64,000 nucleotides of DNA from Sphaerospermopsis kisseleviana NIES-73 (GCF_002368075.1 NZ_AP018314.1:2751857-2815856), one strand, 5' to 3'; shown: positions 8,554-17,735, counted from the first letter of the stretch. Notes: generated by a model from the sequence alone, not told the origin. Numbers and translations: made by a program.

Positions 8554-9327
8554 TTATCGTCGGATAACTATGTTTTCCAGGCGGCCAATACCTTCGATTT
8601 CCACACGGACGCGATCGCCTATATTTAATGGTCCTACGCCAAAGGGTGTACCTGTTAGCACCACATCCCCTGGTAATAGTGTCATTACTTGACTGATATA
8701 GGACACCAAATAATCTGGGGAAAATATCATTTGATCAATACAGGCAGATTGGACGGGATGAGGTTGATCATTCAAAAAGGTTTGTAATCTCGCTCCTGGG
8801 TTCAATTCTCGCACAATCCAAGGACCTAAAGGGCAAAATGTATCAAAACCTTTAGCTCTTGTCCACTGAGCATCTTTTTTTTGTAAATCTCTGGCTGTAA
8901 CATCATTGGCAATGGTGTAACCCCAAATTTTGCTTTGGGCTGCCTCTGGTGTACAGTCAGAGGTGCGATCGCCTATCACTAACGCTAACTCGCCTTCATA
9001 GTCTACCCGTTGTGACTGTGCAGGATATTTGATTTCCATTTCTGAGGCGATTACAGTTGTGGGCGGTTTGAAGAAAATCAGCGGTTCAGCAGGTACAGAA
9101 CTGCCCATTTCTGCCGCATGATCAGCATAATTCTTTCCTACAGCCACAATTTTCGAGGGTGAACAGGGAGCTAGGAGTCTGTATTTGTCCGGTTCTAAAA
9201 TTAAATCAGTGGGTTGCCCTTCTAACCAAGGTGGAGCGTCCAAAACTTCCACGTTTAGGGATAATTGCAGCAAACCATAGTAAATTTTTCCTTCTTGACT
9301 CTTAACTCGCACATAGCGTTGCGCCAT
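8554..9327 (-). CDS. fumarylacetoacetate hydrolase family protein
   Basis: The protein has 257 residues. The FAH core is visible: IVAVGKNYADHAAEMG, then the acidic metal site DYEGELALVIGDR near residue 109, then YTIANDVTARDLQ and VLTGTPFGVGPL. The family hydrolyses or decarboxylates beta-keto or oxo-acid substrates using a divalent metal; candidate activities are oxaloacetate decarboxylase or acylpyruvase. The exact substrate cannot be told. It is divergent from rpsF, so the two likely share the 9328-9510 promoter region. Confidence 0.9.
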   Translation of the reverse strand: MAQRYVRVKSQEGKIYYGLLQLSLNVEVLDAPPWLEGQPTDLILEPDKYRLLAPCSPSKIVAVGKNYADHAAEMGSSVPAEPLIFFKPPTTVIASEMEIKYPAQSQRVDYEGELALVIGDRTSDCTPEAAQSKIWGYTIANDVTARDLQKKDAQWTRAKGFDTFCPLGPWIVRELNPGARLQTFLNDQPHPVQSACIDQMIFSPDYLVSYISQVMTLLPGDVVLTGTPFGVGPLNIGDRVRVEIEGIGRLENIVIRR

Positions 9328-9510
9328 AACTTTGATTAATATCCTTAGAGATGCAAATTTCGGCGGATGAGGCTGATGATTTTCATCGAAAACTGGTAAG
9401 ATTATAATTCCTTGTTGCTTCCGATGTTGATTTTGACCAGTAACTCATCTGTTTTACTTGTATAAATCTATGTCAGCAGCCTTTTTTGTCCATAAGGTGA
9501 CTAAAAATAT

Positions 9511-9837
9511 ATGACCACAGTTTACGAGACAATGTACATTCTCCGCCCTGATTTGGGAGATGAGCAGGTAGAACAAGCGGTTACTAAATATCAGAACTTG
9601 TTAACTGAACAGGGTGCTGAGAATCTGGAAATCCAAAATCGGGGTAAGCGTCGTCTGGCTTATGAAATCAACAGACACCGTGACGGCATCTACATCCAAT
9701 TTAACTACACAGCCCCAGCAGGTGCGATCGCTCCTTTTGAACGTGCTATGAGATTGAGCGAAGAAGTAATTCGCTACTTAACAATCAAGCAGGAAATAAA
9801 AGAAGACAAGTCAGCTAAAGAAACTGTAGCTGCTTAA
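9511..9837 (+). CDS. rpsF: 30S ribosomal protein S6
   Basis: The protein has 108 residues beginning [14 protein letters not shown], with [22 protein letters not shown] and RYLTIK, all diagnostic of bS6. S6 binds 16S rRNA with S18 in the platform of the small subunit. It has no rplI or rpsR partner here, as is usual in cyanobacteria, and is monocistronic. A candidate terminator follows the stop. Confidence 0.97.
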   Translation: MTTVYETMYILRPDLGDEQVEQAVTKYQNLLTEQGAENLEIQNRGKRRLAYEINRHRDGIYIQFNYTAPAGAIAPFERAMRLSEEVIRYLTIKQEIKEDKSAKETVAA

Positions 9838-9849
9838 AAAGTGCTGAGT

Positions 9850-9872
9850 GAGGAATTCTTCGGGGATTCCTC
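9850..9872 (+). terminator. hairpin downstream of rpsF
   Basis: A gaggaat / attcctc stem encloses a tcttcgggg loop, 13 bases after the stop. There is no T-run after it, so it may stabilise the 3' end more than terminate. Confidence 0.45.
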
Positions 9873-10003
9873 CCATTTAGAAAAATTTACGTATTCTAAC
9901 AGTTGTCAATTGCTCCTAATTGCGATATGTTTTGAATCAAATCATGAAGTAAGTGTTTTTTTTCATACATATAGAGTATAGGAAAGGACACTATAATAAA
10001 TAT

Positions 10004-10095
10004 AGGACTTACGCAAGATGTGACTGAAAACCTTATTCTTGCTTAGGGGTAATTCATGAATTACCCCTACTTTCGTTCCCTTTTGCGTAAGTCCT
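10004..10095. mobile_element. MITE-like element C, copy 1 (92 bp)
   Basis: Perfect terminal inverted repeats aggacttacgcaa / ttgcgtaagtcct surround an inner palindrome ggggtaattcatgaattacccc. It has no coding capacity. A second 92-base copy lies in reverse orientation at 35653-35744 and differs at a single base by my reading, so the family moved recently. Confidence 0.88.
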
Positions 10096-10211
10096 GAAAT
10101 ATTTAAAAATATTTAAAAATATTTAAAAAATATTTGAAAAATATTTTATTGCTGTCCCTAGCACTTACCAAAGTTAATATTGTCGCAGTTATTCCTAAGA
10201 GATAAATCGCT

Positions 10212-10772
10212 GTGAGCCAATCTAACACACCCGAAATCCAAGCACTTTCTACTGAAGTATCGCAGTTGCGTCAAGAGTTGCAACTAAGAGACCAATTAGT
10301 GCAACAGCTATCTCAAGAACTGTTCCGGCTGGTTAAGGGTAATACTAGCTTTATTCCGCAAAAAGCTGAACCTGAGTATGATTTGAGTCAGTTAGATGCT
10401 TTAAAAGAACAACTCCAAGCGGTGGAAGAGCAAGTAACCTTCTACCAAGAGCAAATTGCCTCTCGTGACTCGGAAATTTACCAATTACGACAGTCAGTTC
10501 AAGAATTGACTGATCGCAGTCGGATGTTAGAGCAAGTAGTACAAGAATTACCACAAATTTACCGTCGTAAGTTTGAGGAAAGAATGACTCCAGTCAGAGA
10601 GAAAGTGGCAATGTTACAAAGAGAAAATCGGCAATTACAAGCTGAACTACAAAGTGTAAGTTATCGGTTAGCACTCAAAACTCGCCACTCAAGTCATAGT
10701 GGTATTGATTTACCAAATTTTTCTAGTCCTATATCTGGACAAGAAAATATATCTACTCCGCAAAATGTTTAG
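10212..10772 (+). CDS. coiled-coil protein of unknown function
   Basis: The 186-residue protein starts at GTG (MSQSNTPEIQALSTEV). Residues about 8-45 and 58-165 are heptad-rich in Leu, Gln and Glu (LRQELQLRDQLVQQLSQELF, VAMLQRENRQLQAELQS), giving two coiled coils around a short linker. There is no membrane segment and no enzymatic motif. It may be a structural or scaffold protein. Element C lies in its 5' region, so its expression may have been altered. Confidence 0.75.
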   Translation: MSQSNTPEIQALSTEVSQLRQELQLRDQLVQQLSQELFRLVKGNTSFIPQKAEPEYDLSQLDALKEQLQAVEEQVTFYQEQIASRDSEIYQLRQSVQELTDRSRMLEQVVQELPQIYRRKFEERMTPVREKVAMLQRENRQLQAELQSVSYRLALKTRHSSHSGIDLPNFSSPISGQENISTPQNV

Positions 10773-11652
10773 ACGGATATGGTAATGTAGAAATTTATAT
10801 TCAGATTAATTGTCTGATTAATTATCTTCTTAAAGCAAGTAGTTTATTGCTAAAATTAATTGCTCTTCGGACTAGGCTGAAGGGATAATTTTTAATTAGG
10901 GTTGCTGAAAAAGTTATTTAAGGAGTTTCTTTGATTTGGAAATTTTCCCAACACTAACAAAGTGGCAGCTTTTTTAGGCTCACAGTACCTACGGGTTGCT
11001 GAATAAACTCAAAACCTGGATGAATAAAGAGTTTGAGGGTGATAACAAATAAAATAGGTGCAAGGTTTTGGAAGCTATGAGTAGGAAAACCTTGTACTTT
11101 GTTGGTTTTTACCTCGTTTGAAAATACAAAAAACTCCTTGATATCCTTGAACTCCTGACTCCTTGAAATCCTTAATTTTCTAGGTTTTACGTTTATTCAA
11201 CATCCTCTATTTATCTTTTTTCTGACTCCTGACTCCTGACTCCTGCTGTATCTTCAATTTTTCTCAGGTTTTATCAATTTGTATCCCACCTTCCGCACCC
11301 TAAACTGTCACACAACGAAAAATGGTCATTTGGGGATTTGAGATTGGCGAACTGCTTGCAGCAGCGCTTCGCTATCGCTACCTAAACTTTAGACCATTTT
11401 GTATTAAAATTATCCTCAAAGGTCTTCAAAAATCCGAAATTACCGATTGTAACACTGGGGGGTGCGGAATGTGGGTTGTATCGCCTAGCGGCCAAACCTC
11501 TAGTCAACCTGGTAATATTTTGCAGATGCAATAGAGATTCAGCTTGCTAGAGCGAGAATTTAAAGGGTGATTATATCCAGTAATGTTCTGTCAATATGAC
11601 AAGCGAAAAAATATTCTTAAATTGGCTATTTTCCCTCAGAAAAGCCGAGAAT
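10773..11652. other. 880-bp gene-free region with dispersed repeats
   Basis: It holds a lone family D end at 10899, a whole family D element at 10993-11205, STRR-like ctcctga units around 11150-11245, and an inverted repeat near 11345-11385 (agcagcgcttcgct). The only longer frame, 11322-11534, is built on these repeats and looks non-coding. No RNA gene was recognised. Confidence 0.6.
10993..11205. mobile_element. MITE-like element D, copy 1
   Basis: The ends GGGTTGCTGAATAAACTCAA and, as reverse complement, GGATGTTGAATAAACGTAAA are imperfect inverted repeats. The interior includes caaggttttggaag, also seen in changed form in the 61550-61756 copy. It is non-coding. Confidence 0.6.
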
Positions 11653-12006
11653 TTAGCCTACTGTCACCAGACTTTGCTTATTGAGATGAGAAAATATATC
11701 TTCGCAATTGTTAACTATCTCAAACACTGAATCTAGGTGAGTAAGTTCCAATACTAATCTTACAGGAGCTTGCACGTTGCAAAGAACTAAGCGACAACCG
11801 CTTTCGCGTACAACTTTCAGTGCTTGAACTAGGGGAACTAAACCAGAGCTATCCATGAATTCAACTTCTGCGAGATCGATAACCCAGAGTTGATCAGGTT
11901 GAGGTTTTACTCCAGCCATCTTTTCACTCAAGGCCGTACCAACCTGTAAGTCTATGCTTCCTTGGGGTTTGAACAAAATCACTTGGCGTTCTTGTGTAAG
12001 AGTCAT
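11653..12006 (-). CDS. STAS-domain anti-sigma-factor antagonist-like protein
   Basis: The protein has 117 residues, a single STAS domain. VEFMDSSGLVPLVQAL (near residue 50) includes the conserved serine that is phosphorylated in SpoIIAA/RsbV-type antagonists. It would act by partner switching with a serine kinase/anti-sigma protein; no such kinase lies nearby. The N-terminus QERQVILFKPQGSIDL is the usual first beta strand. It is monocistronic. Confidence 0.88.
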   Translation of the reverse strand: MTLTQERQVILFKPQGSIDLQVGTALSEKMAGVKPQPDQLWVIDLAEVEFMDSSGLVPLVQALKVVRESGCRLVLCNVQAPVRLVLELTHLDSVFEIVNNCEDIFSHLNKQSLVTVG

Positions 12007-12563
12007 GAATTTAACTGGGTAGTTGAACAGGGCAGTTGAAATGTTCAGAAAATGGAAATTATATCAATCAAGATTGAGTGTCAACAGTGTAAATACTGTT
12101 TTTTCTTAGTCAGACAGGACTTAATGCAATTATAGTCGATATCTATGGAACTGCTACAGGAATCATGACAAACGAGAGTATAAAATTTGATAGATATTTC
12201 CAATATAGTCATAAATGACTGCGGATTTCGGTAGCCAATTTAACTGTTATTATTTTCTTATAATTTGTGTGTATTTTTATAACTTTTTAATAATTACATT
12301 TCAAAAATGTACATAATATCATGTCTATTTCTATAGATATCATATATTTACGTCCAGGAAATAGGGAAGAAAACAATTTTTATTACAAGAAATTAACCTG
12401 AAATTATAAGTAGAAGGAATTGAAAAAAACCGAATGGTGAAAAGCAATGATCAGGTTTTTGTCATTATGAACGTCAATAATCAATTACCAATTATTTGAC
12501 AGCCTAACTCCAGACAAGCCAAAATATAGTAAAAGTAAAAATTTGTAAAGTCGGCGGTGCTGG
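12007..12563. other. 557-bp AT-rich intergenic region
   Basis: Between the divergent STAS and DedA genes. It is AT-rich and I see no repeat family, RNA gene or coding frame. It presumably holds promoters for both neighbours. Confidence 0.5.
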
Positions 12564-13190
12564 ATGTCTTTTGAGCTATTTTCACTAGAAAACATCCAAG
12601 AATTTGCTCAATCTTACGGTTATTGGGCTATTTTTTTGGGAATTTTGCTAGAGAATTTGGGCATTCCTCTTCCTGGTGAAACCGTGACTTTAGTGGGCGG
12701 TTTCCTAGCTGGTAGTGATGAGCTTAATTACTGGCTGGTTCTGGGTGATGCTGTTACAGGTGCTGTAATAGGCGGTACTTTCGGCTATTGGATTGGTAGG
12801 GTTGGTGGTTGGCCGTTCCTGTTACAAGTGGGAAAGATATTCCGTATATCTGAAACCCGACTGCTGAGTATTAAAGATCAATTTAGTGAAAATGCTGCTA
12901 AAGCTGTATTTTTTGGTCGTTTTTTCGCATTATTGAGAATTTTTGCGGCTCCACTTGCGGGTATTGCCGAAATGTCCTTTGGTAAATTCCTGGTATATAA
13001 CTTAGCAGGAGCTTCTGCCTGGGCTGGTGTCATGGTGACTTTAGCTTTCTTTGCCGGCAGAATTGTTTCCCTAGAACAATTAGTAGCTTGGGTAAGTCAA
13101 TTTGCAATTTTGGCGTTACTTATTCTAGTTGCTGTAATTGTTGTTCCTATTTGGTGGGAATCACGCCAAGTTAAGCATTTGGGGGAATAG
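12564..13190 (+). CDS. DedA family membrane protein
   Basis: The protein has 208 residues with five to six hydrophobic segments. The family signatures are GILLENLGIPLPGETVTLVGGFLAG near residue 25 and FFGRFFALLRIFAAPLAGIAEM near residue 115, corresponding to the re-entrant SNARE-associated/VTT domain with its E and R residues. DedA proteins are inner-membrane transporters or scramblases, in several bacteria recycling the undecaprenyl phosphate or phospholipid carrier. It is convergent with argG, with an STRR region between. Confidence 0.92.
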   Translation: MSFELFSLENIQEFAQSYGYWAIFLGILLENLGIPLPGETVTLVGGFLAGSDELNYWLVLGDAVTGAVIGGTFGYWIGRVGGWPFLLQVGKIFRISETRLLSIKDQFSENAAKAVFFGRFFALLRIFAAPLAGIAEMSFGKFLVYNLAGASAWAGVMVTLAFFAGRIVSLEQLVAWVSQFAILALLILVAVIVVPIWWESRQVKHLGE

Positions 13191-13317
13191 GTGATTGGTG
13201 ATTGGTGATTGGTGATTGGTGATTGGGAAAATACAAATAATTTTCCCCCTGCTCCCTGCTCCCTGCTCCCCTGCTTCTTCCCCAGTCCCCAGTCCCCAGT
13301 CCCCAGTCCCCAGTCAC
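13191..13317. repeat. STRR arrays between convergent genes
   Basis: There are five copies of ggtgatt (13191-13227), then ctccctg units and five ccccagt units (13249-13317). The two arrays are partly complementary in purine content and lie between the stops of DedA (+) and argG (-), where they could act as a two-way transcript end. Confidence 0.85.
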
Positions 13318-14523
13318 TTAAGACTGCGCCCAAATGCGGGTAGGTAGTCCCCAGACGTAAATAAAGCCTTCTGCGGCTTTGTGATCAAATTGATCTTCTG
13401 CTCCGTAGGTGGCTAAGTCGGGAGTATAAAGGGTGTTATCACTCCAACGTCCTACTATGGTGGCGTTACCTTTAAACAGTTTTAACCGCACAACACCCGA
13501 AACTCTTTCTTGTGTTTGTTGAATAAAAGCATCAAGGGCGGCTTTAAGTGGACTGTACCAAAGTCCGTTGTATACTAATTTGGTATAGGTTTCTTCAATA
13601 CCCCGTTTGTATTGAGTAACATCTGCTGTTAAAGTCAGGCTTTCTAAATCACGATGGGCATTAATTAACACCACCATTGCTGGTGATTCGTAGATTTCCC
13701 GTGATTTAATGCCTACTAGGCGGTTTTCAATCATGTCAATGCGCCCAATACCGTGATTGCCAACGATAGTATTGAGTTCTTGAATTAGCTGAACTGGTGT
13801 TTTTGATGTACCGTTGATGGTGGTGGGAATGCCTTTTTCAAAGCCAATTTCCAGATATTCCGGTTCATTGGGAGTATCAGCTATGGCTTTAGTCATTTCA
13901 TAAATTTCTTCTGGGGGTTCGTTAGCTGGATCTTCCAAAGTACCAGCTTCGATACTGCGACCAAGTAAATTTTTGTCAATACTGAAGGGAGAGGATTTTT
14001 TTACGGGTGCAGGAATACCAAACTGCTCACCATAAGCAATAGTTTCTTCCCGACTCATTCCCCATTCTCTGGCAGGTGCAAGAATTTTTAAGTTGGGGTT
14101 TAGTGCTGTACAGGAAACATCAAAACGTACTTGATCATTACCTTTACCAGTACAACCGTGAGCGATCGCATCCGCACCATATTTTTCGGCTGTTTCTACT
14201 AATACCTTAGCAATCAAAGGTCTAGCTAATGCAGTTCCTAGAGGATAACGATTTTCATAGAGTGCATTGGCTTGAATTGCGGGAAATGCGTAATCTTGGA
14301 CAAAGCTATCTTTGACATCCGCTACTAGAGATTCACTTGCACCAGATTTTAAAGCTTTTTCTCGTACTGGTTCTAATTCATCTCCCTGACCTAAATCTGC
14401 TGCTAGGGTGATTACCTCTTCAACTCCCCATTCTTCTTTAAGGTAGGGGATGCAAACAGAAGTATCTACTCCACCAGAATATGCTAAGACAACCTTTTTG
14501 GCGCGACCCATTAGTTTCTCCAC
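13318..14523 (-). CDS. argG: argininosuccinate synthase
   Basis: The protein has 401 residues, the normal length. The P-loop-like PP-motif [15 protein letters not shown] is at residues 14-28; [10 protein letters not shown], the citrulline/aspartate site [13 protein letters not shown], and [18 protein letters not shown] are also present. It joins citrulline and aspartate with ATP to make argininosuccinate in arginine biosynthesis, and through arginine feeds cyanophycin. It is monocistronic. Its C-terminal stop touches the STRR array. Confidence 0.97.
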   Translation of the reverse strand: MEKLMGRAKKVVLAYSGGVDTSVCIPYLKEEWGVEEVITLAADLGQGDELEPVREKALKSGASESLVADVKDSFVQDYAFPAIQANALYENRYPLGTALARPLIAKVLVETAEKYGADAIAHGCTGKGNDQVRFDVSCTALNPNLKILAPAREWGMSREETIAYGEQFGIPAPVKKSSPFSIDKNLLGRSIEAGTLEDPANEPPEEIYEMTKAIADTPNEPEYLEIGFEKGIPTTINGTSKTPVQLIQELNTIVGNHGIGRIDMIENRLVGIKSREIYESPAMVVLINAHRDLESLTLTADVTQYKRGIEETYTKLVYNGLWYSPLKAALDAFIQQTQERVSGVVRLKLFKGNATIVGRWSDNTLYTPDLATYGAEDQFDHKAAEGFIYVWGLPTRIWAQS

Positions 14524-14669
14524 TTAGGAAAACAAACAATGAGTCATTATTATATCTAAACTTAACCATGTATAGTTTTTTTATGCAACAACCATTGTCA
14601 TGGAAAGCTGTTAATTAACCTCACTACCTAGTCAGGATATGAGGAGTTGAGAAGACTGCTATCCTGAAA

Positions 14670-14693
14670 ATGAATTATGAATTATGAATTATA
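14670..14693 (+). repeat. STRR heptamer array (atgaatt)n at a start codon
   Basis: Three copies of tgaatta overlap the apparent first ATGs of the downstream alpha/beta hydrolase. The repeat supplies in-frame ATG codons that may be false starts. Confidence 0.75.
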
Positions 14694-14701
14694 AACTGCC
14701 C

Positions 14702-15598
14702 ATGACAACTTCTACAGATGTATTTACCTCCATCAAAACCTGGATTTGGCAAGGCTTCCCTATCTGTTATCAAACCCAAGGCACTGAAGGACCTGCTGTG
14801 ATTTTAGTCCATGGCTTTGGAGCATCTTGTGGACACTGGCGCAAAAATATACCAGTTTTAGCAGAAAGTTGTCGGGTTTATGCCCTTGATTTGATTGGTT
14901 TTGGTGCTTCAGCTAAACCAGAACCAGGAGAGAAAATAACCTATACATTGGAAACCTGGGGACAGCAAGTAGCTGATTTTTGTCGGGAAGTAGTGGGAGA
15001 ACCTGCATTTTTAGTAGGAAATTCTATTGGTTGTATTGTAGCTATGCAAGCTGCGGTCAGTAACCCAGATATAGCTTTAGGAACTGCTTTGCTGAATTGT
15101 TCTCTCAGGTTGTTACACGATCGCAAAAGGCTAACTTTACCTTGGACTAAACGAGTGGGTGCGCCAATTTTACAAAAGTTTTTATCAATTGAAGTTGTTG
15201 GTAACTTCTTTTTTAGTCAACTAGCTAAACCAAAAACTGTCAAAAAGATTCTTTTACAAGCCTATGCCAATGGGGAGACAGTGACAGATGAATTAATAGA
15301 AATTTTAATGAAACCAGCAAGTGATCCAGGTGCAGCAGCAGTATTTCTGGCTTTTACATCTTATTCTAGTGGACCATTACCAGAAGACCTGTTACCTGTA
15401 TTACCCTGTCCAGCAATTATTTTATGGGGAACGGCTGACCCTTGGGAACCAATAGATTTGGGTAGAGAGTTAGCCAATTTTCCCCAAGTACAAAAATTTA
15501 TTCCCCTGGAAGGAGTGGGACATTGCCCCCAAGATGAAGCTCCTGAACTGGTAAATCCAATTTTACAAGATTGGATTAGTGCGCTATCAGCTATTTGA
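14702..15598 (+). CDS. alpha/beta hydrolase
   Basis: I chose the second ATG (MTTSTDVFTSIKTW) because the earlier one at 14684 lies in an STRR repeat. The product has about 298 residues. The fold is clear: oxyanion region LVHGFGASCGHWRKN, nucleophile elbow GNSIGC (Ser near residue 110), acid in WGTADPWEP and catalytic His in GVGHCPQDE. The sequence resembles cyanobacterial relatives of plant pheophytinase-like hydrolases, but the substrate is unknown. It is convergent with the peptide gene at 15701. Confidence 0.85.
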   Translation: MTTSTDVFTSIKTWIWQGFPICYQTQGTEGPAVILVHGFGASCGHWRKNIPVLAESCRVYALDLIGFGASAKPEPGEKITYTLETWGQQVADFCREVVGEPAFLVGNSIGCIVAMQAAVSNPDIALGTALLNCSLRLLHDRKRLTLPWTKRVGAPILQKFLSIEVVGNFFFSQLAKPKTVKKILLQAYANGETVTDELIEILMKPASDPGAAAVFLAFTSYSSGPLPEDLLPVLPCPAIILWGTADPWEPIDLGRELANFPQVQKFIPLEGVGHCPQDEAPELVNPILQDWISALSAI

Positions 15599-15700
15599 GT
15601 TGCTGAGTGAAAAATGGTGTGGGGAGTAAGTAGGGAATGAAATTTTCCTCATCCCCCACACTCACCTTTGACAGATTGAAAAACCATTTACTAACTTTGC

Positions 15701-15892
15701 TTACCAGCCGTGTCTGCTGTGGCCACCCCAACCACGGTGGTGGCCGTGGTGACGGTGATGAGGTCTCCAGCCACCCCAGCCACCCCAGCCACCCCAGCCA
15801 CCCCAGCCACGGTAATGACCTCCTGTTAAAACTTCCTGTTCGTCGTTGGATAATTCTGTCAACAACTCAGTTGAGTTAACTTGATCCAACAT
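15701..15892 (-). CDS. GG-leader peptide 1, Trp/Gly- and His-rich core
   Basis: The 63-residue precursor has a 25-residue leader ending LSNDEQEVLTGG, as in the other peptides of this array. The core of 38 residues is RGWGGWGGWGGWGGW followed by a His/Arg stretch (PHHRHHGHHRGWGGHSRHGW). The WGG units come from four tandem 9-base repeats at 15771-15806. A core this rich in His could bind Cu, Ni or Zn, and the Trp-Gly part could insert in membranes; both are inference. The gene has the array's ggaggctaacaat box before its ATG. The cleaving transporter would be the PCAT at 18082. Confidence 0.82.
   Translation of the reverse strand: MLDQVNSTELLTELSNDEQEVLTGGHYRGWGGWGGWGGWGGWRPHHRHHGHHRGWGGHSRHGW
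15771..15806 (-). repeat. four 9-bp tandem repeats encoding WGG
   Basis: Four exact copies of ccaccccag (ctggggtgg on the coding strand). The unit length is a multiple of three, so gain or loss of units changes core length without breaking the frame. Confidence 0.9.
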
Positions 15893-16166
15893 AATTGTTA
15901 GCCTCCATAGGTTGATATATTTAAGTAAGTCGGTACGATCAAACCAAATATGTTGAGTTTTGTAAAAACTCTGAAATAACCTATTTATTTCGATGAATTT
16001 ACATTTTGTTACATACGTTGATTTTTAACGCCAACTTACTTACAGCGGATTTCGCTGTTAGGAGGTACACATCTAGCGGGCAAGATGCCCACACCACAAT
16101 AGTTTCATTATTCAAGTTTGTGCCTCATTTCAATGAAATCCGCTGTACTTTGTTCGCTATTTGCGT

Positions 16167-16334
16167 TTAAGGTAGGCCGCGAACTCTAATTTTGATAGTT
16201 GCTGGATAAAGCTGATCGCCATATACAAAATCACCAGTTGCGTCAAGAGTACCCTTCTCTCCCCCATTAATAAGCTGTTGTTCATCTATGGATAGGTCAA
16301 TAACTAAATCAGATGAAATGGTTTGGTTTGACAT
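16167..16334 (-). CDS. GG-leader peptide 2
   Basis: The precursor is 55 residues. The ATG of MSNQTISS is preferred over an upstream TTG because the ribosome-binding gagg lies within that extension. The leader (25 residues) ends LSIDEQQLINGG. The 30-residue core starts EKGTLDATGDFVYG and ends TIKIRVRGLP; it has no Cys, Ser clusters or other modification-prone pattern. It is preceded by an ATAGGT/ACCTAT hairpin shared with peptide 3. Confidence 0.78.
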   Translation of the reverse strand: MSNQTISSDLVIDLSIDEQQLINGGEKGTLDATGDFVYGDQLYPATIKIRVRGLP

Positions 16335-16380
16335 GATTGTTAGCCTCAATAATTATTTGCATAGGTGTTGAAAACCTATT
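16335..16380 (-). promoter_or_regulatory. conserved leader box and hairpin upstream of peptide 2
   Basis: On the coding strand, an inverted repeat ATAGGT-n7-ACCTAT (16361-16379) precedes tgaggctaacaatcATG. The tgaggctaa box recurs before peptides 3, 4, 8 and 9, with close variants before 1 and 7. It includes the ribosome-binding site. The hairpin recurs before peptide 3, so it may be an operator or translational control element. Confidence 0.6.
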
Positions 16381-16707
16381 GCATTATTTATAACGATATT
16401 TTCTCTTATTTTAATATTCTCCAGGTTATAAATAAAAAAGATATTTTTATTTCTCTTTATTTCTTTTGGTATATTAACTTTCAATATATAAGAAGCATAT
16501 TTGATTTATGAAAAAGATTAATATAAAATGCGGGTGGGGAGATAAAGAGAAAGGGAAGGGTTATCTCTAGTAGTTGTCTTGGTAATATCTGGAAGATCCA
16601 TGTAATAATATAAGAAAACATCTGAGACTACCCAAATTGTCTCAAAATTTACTTATTTTGAGACATTTATATAAGCTTTCTCTTTTCTCTTTCTGTGGTA
16701 AATGTCA
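16381..16707. other. AT-rich spacer
   Basis: Nothing coding. It contains the upstream part of the peptide 2 promoter region and the 3' region of peptide 3, where an imperfect hairpin of ctcaaaat/attttgag type (around 16639-16661, caaaatttacttattttg) may end the peptide 3 transcript. Confidence 0.4.
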
Positions 16708-16911
16708 TCAATCGGAATCAGAACCGTCATCATTAAAATCAATATTTCCACGATCTCTAGGAGGTTTACGAACCTTAGTTTCGCGATAAGGTTCGTAAAC
16801 GTAGCAGATGATCGGTTTTTTTCCTCCAGATCTTTTTCCTCCAGACAGAAGTTGTTGTTCGTTTGTGGATAACTCCACAAGTAAATCAGATGTGATATTT
16901 TGATTTGACAT
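16708..16911 (-). CDS. GG-leader peptide 3, basic then acidic core
   Basis: The precursor is 67 residues from the ATG of MSNQNITS. The 25-residue leader ends LSTNEQQLLSGG. The 42-residue core begins KRSGGKKPIICYVYEPY, is strongly basic in its first two-thirds (KVRKPPRDRG) and ends in an acidic tail FNDDGSDSD. One Cys is present. The second Gly-Gly in KRSGGKK could be an alternative cut, though the leader motif favours the first. Leader, start box and hairpin are very close to peptide 2, which suggests duplication with core replacement. Confidence 0.78.
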   Translation of the reverse strand: MSNQNITSDLLVELSTNEQQLLSGGKRSGGKKPIICYVYEPYRETKVRKPPRDRGNIDFNDDGSDSD

Positions 16912-16956
16912 GATGGTTAGCCTCAATTATTTGCATAGGTGTTGACAACCTATTGA
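16912..16956 (-). promoter_or_regulatory. conserved leader box and hairpin upstream of peptide 3
   Basis: The coding strand has ATAGGTTGTCAACACCTAT (16935-16953), a near palindrome with GTTGACAAC at its centre, then caaataattgaggctaaccatcATG. The same layout precedes peptide 2. Confidence 0.6.
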
Positions 16957-17316
16957 TTTATTTATAACTAGGTTATGTAGAATTTAAATTATCCTCTAGT
17001 TAGAAATAACATATCTATTTTTATTTCTTTTGGCTTATCAATAAAAAAGTGAAAAAAAGTATTTTCAGTCACATTTTTTTTAAATTAATATTTATTAAAT
17101 CAGTATTTGCACTTTATTTTTTATGATCGTGGAAGGCAAAAAATATTTTGGAATTAATATATTGATCTATGATCGATTACGTGTGAATATTATCTAGCAT
17201 AGATAGCACCCATGCCAGTAAAATACCTTTATGGGTGCAAAAATATAGATATAACTTTGACTGAATCTAGTCAAAAAAGTAAGCAAAAAATGGATAAATC
17301 TTCAGGTAATTATGTA
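16957..17316. other. AT-rich spacer between peptides 3 and 4
   Basis: About 360 bases with high A+T. I see no repeat family or RNA gene. The plus-strand frame starting at 17212 is antisense to peptide 4 and has no ribosome-binding site, so it is not called. Confidence 0.4.
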
Positions 17317-17541
17317 TTAACAACAATGAAAACGCCTTGGTTTGTAGCACATTGGCTTTGTATTGATACAAGATTCATAATTGGGCTTACTGTATTTGTC
17401 CCAATTATTATAGCCTTCATCTTCATCTCCATAGCCTTCATCTTCATCTCCATAGCCTTTACAGCCTCCACCGGATATAATTTGCTGTTTTTCTGGAGAT
17501 AAATCCACAAGCAAATCAGATTGAATGATTTGATTTGACAT
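17317..17541 (-). CDS. GG-leader peptide 4, Cys-containing core with GYGDEDE repeats
   Basis: The precursor is 74 residues from the ATG of MSNQIIQS. The 25-residue leader ends LSPEKQQIISGG. The core begins GCKGYGDEDEGYGDEDEGY, two copies of a 7-residue unit encoded by a 21-base direct repeat (17411-17431 and 17432-17452), and continues to a C-terminal YKPRRFHCC. Five Cys residues are spread through the core, which could form disulfides after secretion or thioether links if an enzyme exists elsewhere. An acidic first half and basic end are notable. Confidence 0.8.
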   Translation of the reverse strand: MSNQIIQSDLLVDLSPEKQQIISGGGCKGYGDEDEGYGDEDEGYNNWDKYSKPNYESCINTKPMCYKPRRFHCC

Positions 17542-17735
17542 AAAAATTAGCCTCACTTACTACAGTAGGAATTACACTCCTACACATCTATTTATAAATA
17601 GCGTTTATAAATTTTTAATTAACCTATGGAAATATATTGGATATGATAAATTATTACTTTTGGTAGGCTATAAAAACAAATTTGGAGACACAAATATGTC
17701 TCCAATGATATGTATTTATTATTCGTGATTACTAA

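Noticed and set aside
11322..11534. A 70-residue plus-strand reading frame
   Set aside because: No ribosome site, no recognisable content, and it runs across an inverted repeat in a repeat-filled gap.
17212..17502. A plus-strand membrane-like frame
   Set aside because: It is antisense to peptide gene 4 and its repeated IAFIFISI segment is just the complement of the GYGDEDE repeat.
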